NCBI GenBank assembly: GCA_963681505.1
Contig: OY811972.1
Coordinates: forward strand, 3,703,332 to 3,767,331
Length of the DNA stretch: 64,000 bases
Origin: Eunapius fragilis
Taxonomy: Eukaryota; Porifera; Demospongiae; Spongillida; Spongillidae
Direction: 5' to 3'
Shown: positions 61,001 through 64,000 of the stretch, one piece after another
Layout of the letters: every line of letters begins with the position of its first letter
How positions within the stretch are numbered: position 1 is the first letter of the stretch
The notes under the pieces: model-generated
What the model saw: the letters and a program-made list of their open reading frames with translations, nothing else
The model's database searches: none
Told to the model about the DNA's origin: nothing
Position numbers and translations under genes: made by a program

Positions 61001-62792
61001 ATTCAATTTCTGGTAAGCTCTAAACTGTTGAACATCATGTTCCTGAGAATGATGCATTGGAAGGCACACCAATTCCGCATCAAATGCATTGACACCCTCT
61101 CTCACATGGACCCCATAGCAGTAGTTGAGAAATGTATATGCATCAGACCGGAGACTGTACAAAGTGTCACGTAATGAATGGTCTACATCTGCGAGAGGTG
61201 CAAGCACATCGATTACTTTGTCAACAATGACAAAGTTATCTTTATGAAAGTTGACCTTAATATAGTCAACCCCAGCCCGAGCTTCATGATGCTTGCCACC
61301 ACCAGTGATGTGGTTAACAATATCATAGAACAGGGTTCTTCCCACTGGTTTTTTGCCAGGCATCTCCTCAGTGTGCTTGTCCAAGTACACTTTGTACATT
61401 GTAGAGATGTCATGCCTGAGTACCAAGGACTTCATTGCATGTATATTCTTCAGATCCTTCCACCTTAAATCCTTGTTTGGAGCACGCTTTTTGGCTTGCC
61501 ACGCAAGGCGGCATATGTTGTCATTGCTGTACACATAGTTTACAACATAGTGAATGCTATCCTCACTTACACGAGAGTGTGTCTCAGCATAATTCTGAAG
61601 ATTCAAACCATGTGAAAGATACAGTTTGTCTACCTTAGCTTGAAACATAATGTGTTTTACATAGCCAAGATTCAGTGTGAGAAGGGATGCCACGTATTTC
61701 CTTGGTGCATCTGCTAGAGGCACAAGTAGTCGTCTTGCATTCAAAGAGGTGAAACGTTTTTCACATTTCAATGCATCTCTGATATTAGAGGTTATGCTGG
61801 TGAGCATTGTAGTAGCAGATGGCGGGAGATCATCAGAGAGAAAATCTGTTTCAGTGACCTGCAACTGGTCTAATGGAGCCAGAATGGATTTAAGACTGAA
61901 AACCTTCTTCACCTCACAATGGTTCTTCAGATTCCAGTTAGGAACCAACATTCGTGCCCAGGCCAGGATGCCACTAACAAACACTTTCTCTATTCTATTC
62001 ATGGTTGAAATATCAACATCATCATCAGATCGCATATGCTGCCTTATCTCAACACTTGGAAGCCGCCGCACAAAGGTTTCATGTCCCCTAGATCCCATGG
62101 CTTCCAGTACCTTCAATATCTGTGCCTGAGTTGTGGAATCGATAACTGAAATAACTGGGTCATCATCTTCATCGTCCGCGACGGCAGTTTCATCAAGATC
62201 GACTCTAGCTGCTGCGTGCTCCGGGCTGATTGGCACAGCAACCTTCTTCGGCCTACCACGTTTGCGATCGATGCATCTGCAGCACTTGGTACAATGTGTT
62301 CCTGCATCACATTTGTCACAAACTGACTTTCTATGTTTTTCGTAACACGCAAGCCGCGGCATGCCATACAAGTAAGTATATATCGGACGAACAAGTTAAT
62401 TAACCGATGTGGACTGGTATGAATAAATTATATTTCAGTACGAGCTAAACGTTCAGTTTGTACACCTAAAGAAGCTGAATTTAGACGTGATACTGCCTAG
62501 ACTCTCTAGTTAGGCAAAAATAAATGGGCAGGGTGTGCCCAATTCGAACACAACGGTCTACAAAAAAAGTGTACTATGCAACCACTTACCGTTAAGAAAA
62601 TGCGAACCGTGTTACTTTAAATACATACATCGCACGATTGGTTGTAACTATTATAGTGGGGATTTCTTCAAACATATAAGCGAGAGTTGGGCTTTCTTTT
62701 GATGTATTTTACACCTCACATACTAATAGTGAGACTAATTTTCTATTTCACGAGTTCGACAAAACAGGTGCTCGAATTTCACGGACGCGGTG
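58039..62792. mobile_element. Complete 4754-bp TTAA-flanked DNA transposon
   Basis: The perfect 27-bp terminal inverted repeats begin CACCGCGTCCGTGAAATTCG. The element is flanked by TTAA (58035-58038 and 62793-62796). Two internal inverted motifs are placed symmetrically: TTTTGTCGAACT at 58076-58087 against 62753-62764, and a perfect 16-mer GTACACTTTTTTTGTA at 58255-58270 against 62559-62574, 216 and 218 bp from the ends. One intact gene fills the minus strand, with an AATAAA at about 58215-58220 downstream of it. It lies one base after the hAT stop codon. TTAA targets occur in piggyBac, Kolobok and Sola3; the gene does not look like piggyBac to me. Superfamily unassigned. Confidence 0.93.
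58493..62371 (-). CDS. DDE-like transposase with Cys cluster, AT-hooks, zinc finger and SAP domain (1292 aa)
   Basis: A single uninterrupted exon. N-terminus: cysteine cluster (C9, C18, C21, C27, C30, C31, C33), then an AT-hook RKRGRPKK (36-43). Around 540-560 there is a CCACRGPYLFYDK Cys motif. Candidate catalytic residues: D610 in LVFDFKQKFLAKGFREGG (followed by YYGKKGMLWWG), D841 in IIVQSDNAKNLAGR, and D882 in CDTHFSHQQTHVD. An acidic, low-complexity insert (about 680-790) separates the first two. Then a C2HC finger CAKCLYHFRSPHLLEQHVC (about 1059-1077), a second AT-hook KKRGRPRAD (about 1221) and a C-terminal SAP-like helix pair LELQAYLCHHSLKKTGNKPE (about 1260-1285). The FREG...GKKG, QDNA-like and CD...H order matches a transposase-like family I remember from cnidarian and fish genomes. 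Catalytic assignment is inference. Confidence 0.85.
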   Translation of the reverse strand: MYGMPRLACYEKHRKSVCDKCDAGTHCTKCCRCIDRKRGRPKKVAVPISPEHAAARVDLDETAVADDEDDDPVISVIDSTTQAQILKVLEAMGSRGHETFVRRLPSVEIRQHMRSDDDVDISTMNRIEKVFVSGILAWARMLVPNWNLKNHCEVKKVFSLKSILAPLDQLQVTETDFLSDDLPPSATTMLTSITSNIRDALKCEKRFTSLNARRLLVPLADAPRKYVASLLTLNLGYVKHIMFQAKVDKLYLSHGLNLQNYAETHSRVSEDSIHYVVNYVYSNDNICRLAWQAKKRAPNKDLRWKDLKNIHAMKSLVLRHDISTMYKVYLDKHTEEMPGKKPVGRTLFYDIVNHITGGGKHHEARAGVDYIKVNFHKDNFVIVDKVIDVLAPLADVDHSLRDTLYSLRSDAYTFLNYCYGVHVREGVNAFDAELVCLPMHHSQEHDVQQFRAYQKLNELVQYPDRFVESSIQQQVVNQVRSQLSSCAKAVGVVLERNESISATTHSPGFSLDLVPDKKPSKEPKPGGRLECCACRGPYLFYDKLRHVALSKLDEDPSRLAEISDALVTIHQCERRSYRYMAHVMQAAHQEHRMKQAMAEMDSKTAYLVFDFKQKFLAKGFREGGDSYYGKKGMLWWGAGVHVKSDTDGVHDEGDGSRDEKLHVVIDFTANESQSQQHTMQLVNEVNVDDEQDESDEDDVKSGEECVEGNSEQDQLDNQGENCDSEQDVRAICKVGFVMRNVQGENEIEENTQNGGENMLQDEIEDDASDKEQGCITSEQVDETDEEKTDSTQDKVNLHFIDCIVEGEQKADANVVLSCLEAAFRALKLRFPHVEKIIVQSDNAKNLAGRQTKLFLPHVCSASGLKLVAYFHNEAQSGKDVCDTHFSHQQTHVDNYLVQGEGGRKVSTPKQLAVALMENPVRNSTVLLVKLDFKAPYRFAVIPTIMGISDFYAAQYVTTMDDQKIIRFYNSLGQMVPSKSVSIPSCQAVSMTEGMGSVNINFTGVTVLLNSDDNSNRAQAQKYKKRYKRSISDVSKREKLRKEMQSNNEKALDEIRAIYPQCAKCLYHFRSPHLLEQHVCNENAESQDAINIAMKHADQLLARMDFSIAGAIDQSASMFLGDGEATYATFEPNFYAGWAHTKKKMHPELSFKVTNVIQECWKAGDNKEHGNVKISADGVYARLDEMQLQKAIRLSELPLPGKIRAVYQRIGSKPQAECAGTCKKRGRPRADDVADYGTKKAKVSYQDCDLQKDLTMWTKLELQAYLCHHSLKKTGNKPELIIRTKEHMDKIRH

Positions 62793-63042
62793 TTAAATGG
62801 CTTGCATGCACCGAATGCACGCGTACATTTATCGCCATTTCAAATACACATGCTGATATTTCGTTATTACTCTAATTTCTGCCAATCACCGTGATTTTCC
62901 GTCTATTTCCGCGCAAGTTTTTATCATGAAAACCCCCCAAAAATATCGCGAAACGCCAAAAAAAAATATCGCGATATATAAAAAATATCGCGATATATCG
63001 TATATCGCGATATATCGCGGCAGCCCTGCCGGGCGGCCTGTA

Positions 63043-63446
63043 TGAAGGGTGGACAGAAACTCATTGAACAGTCTACATTAAAAATAACTTTAACTTCCAC
63101 TTCTCTTCGAATAGCTTCCCTGATGAGATCCTTTTCCCTATAAGATAGTCACATGGCAAAGAAGCGGCCATTTCATTGTTGCAAAAATTTGACAAGCCAT
63201 CAGGTTGGGGCCACGCCCATCTAACAACGTTTTAGTTTCATACATGTACATGTACACATGTACATAGCGTTGGTCACTAGTGGTTAATAGAATATATGTA
63301 TACATGTCTACTTCAACCACACATTTTCAAGCACAAATTTGTCTAGGCCTCCAAATACCACTTACTAAATGCATAATACATAGAGATGATAAGTTCTCAA
63401 TACACACAGTCACACACGTGCTCGAATTAATTCCTCTTCCTTTCTA
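63043..63446. repeat. S2 counterpart of S1 25240-25645 (V-ATPase 3' flank)
   Basis: Aligns almost base for base with S1, including TACATGTACATGTACACATG. No gene is seen here. It resumes immediately after the hAT right end. Confidence 0.85.
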
Positions 63447-63543
63447 CTAGACGTCCTCTGCCTTACCCGACAGGATATCAGCAAACGAGAACGGCTTGAA
63501 AGGTATACCATCTCCCTCATAGAACTTGTTCTGGAACTCAATC
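63447..63543 (-). CDS. V-ATPase a, last coding exon (S2)
   Basis: Same protein sequence as S1 25646-25742 and the same stop TAG (63447-63449). Its gene continues beyond the window and is the better candidate for the complete V-ATPase locus. Confidence 0.93.
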
Positions 63544-63599
63544 CTAAGTAAAATGGATACGACAATTTTTAAAAAAGGGTCACACAGATATATGGATTA

Positions 63600-63734
<135 letters not shown>

Positions 63735-63803
63735 TTATTAGGATGGTGACAATGGCAAGGTCCTTTGCTTAAGTAAGGAAACGTTGCTGTAGACAACACT
63801 GAC

Positions 63804-63914
63804 CTGCCCAAAATGCCCACAGGCCAGAGACAGCCACCACACCAAAGCCAGCGTCCGCTGCAGCTTTGGATATTGCTCTGTTCAGGACCATGCTCCACAA
63901 TACCTCAGCTAGCT
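63804..63914 (-). CDS. V-ATPase a exon (S2)
   Basis: 111 bp matching S1 26006-26116, reading LAEVLWSMVLNRAISKAADA and on to WAFWA. One visible replacement: GD in S1 is AD here (GCAGGGGACGC versus GCAGCGGACGC). Confidence 0.92.
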
Positions 63915-64000
63915 CTGTGTACGCAGAGAATACACACGTGCATTGCTGAGTTTTTCTGAATCAAGACTTTTACTGTACATGCTAACAGCCTAAGGTTTTA

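Noticed and set aside
58493-62371. piggyBac transposase, because of the TTAA target
   Set aside because: The ends do not start with CCC-type piggyBac termini, and I could not see the piggyBac catalytic motifs or its C-terminal cysteine-rich domain.

Overview
This is eukaryotic, metazoan-type DNA. Genes are split into short exons with GT/AG splice sites, introns run to kilobases, and transposons, CA/GT microsatellites, minisatellites and homopolymer G/C tracts fill most of the space. A sponge or other early-branching marine invertebrate is my best guess. It rests on the style of the ankyrin exons, the cnidarian/sponge-type reverse-transcriptase tail and the many TACATGTACATGTA motifs, and it is not proven.

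The backbone is one tandem segmental duplication. Copy S1 runs from about 8.06 kb to a junction between 29.95 and 31.69 kb; copy S2 runs from about 31.69 kb past the right edge. The unit holds, all on the minus strand, an ankyrin-repeat gene and, 5' of it, the 3' half of a V-ATPase 116-kDa subunit a gene. S1 keeps the ankyrin gene's last exon (coiled coil, 7072-7629), but its V-ATPase gene has no N-terminal half. S2's ankyrin gene has lost that last exon, while its V-ATPase gene continues beyond the window. This is what a tandem duplication with breakpoints inside both genes would leave.

The ankyrin gene is built from symmetric phase-0 exons of 99-105 bp, one repeat each. The introns contain several copies of a 1-3 kb module that carries an ankyrin exon with it. 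The V-ATPase exons of S1 (25646-29941) splice in frame into 392 residues ending in a stop, and both key membrane arginines are kept.

Comparing S1 with S2 gives an empty site for most insertions. These are: a 4.6-kb TTAA-flanked element (10113-14737); a 609-bp element with 8-bp target duplications (20438-21046); a 1.8-kb near-perfect palindrome flanked by TA (34291-36099); a 5.9-kb CACTG-ended element flanked by TAG (44914-50830); and a nested complex at 54969-63036. That complex is an internally deleted hAT element with a 2.5-kb foldback palindrome inside its reading frame and, just after its stop codon, a complete 4754-bp TTAA-flanked DNA transposon (58039-62792). The last has perfect 27-bp inverted ends and an intact 1292-codon DDE-like gene. 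It is the best candidate for a little-described, possibly still mobile system.

The very long open frames at 36-38 kb and 46.8-48.4 kb are by-products of 21-bp and 21/24-bp tandem arrays and are not genes. The 21-bp array has about four units in S1 and close to ninety in S2.

All alignments were made by eye; boundaries of the segmental copies are approximate, while insertion junctions and splice junctions are given to the base where flanking sequence allowed.
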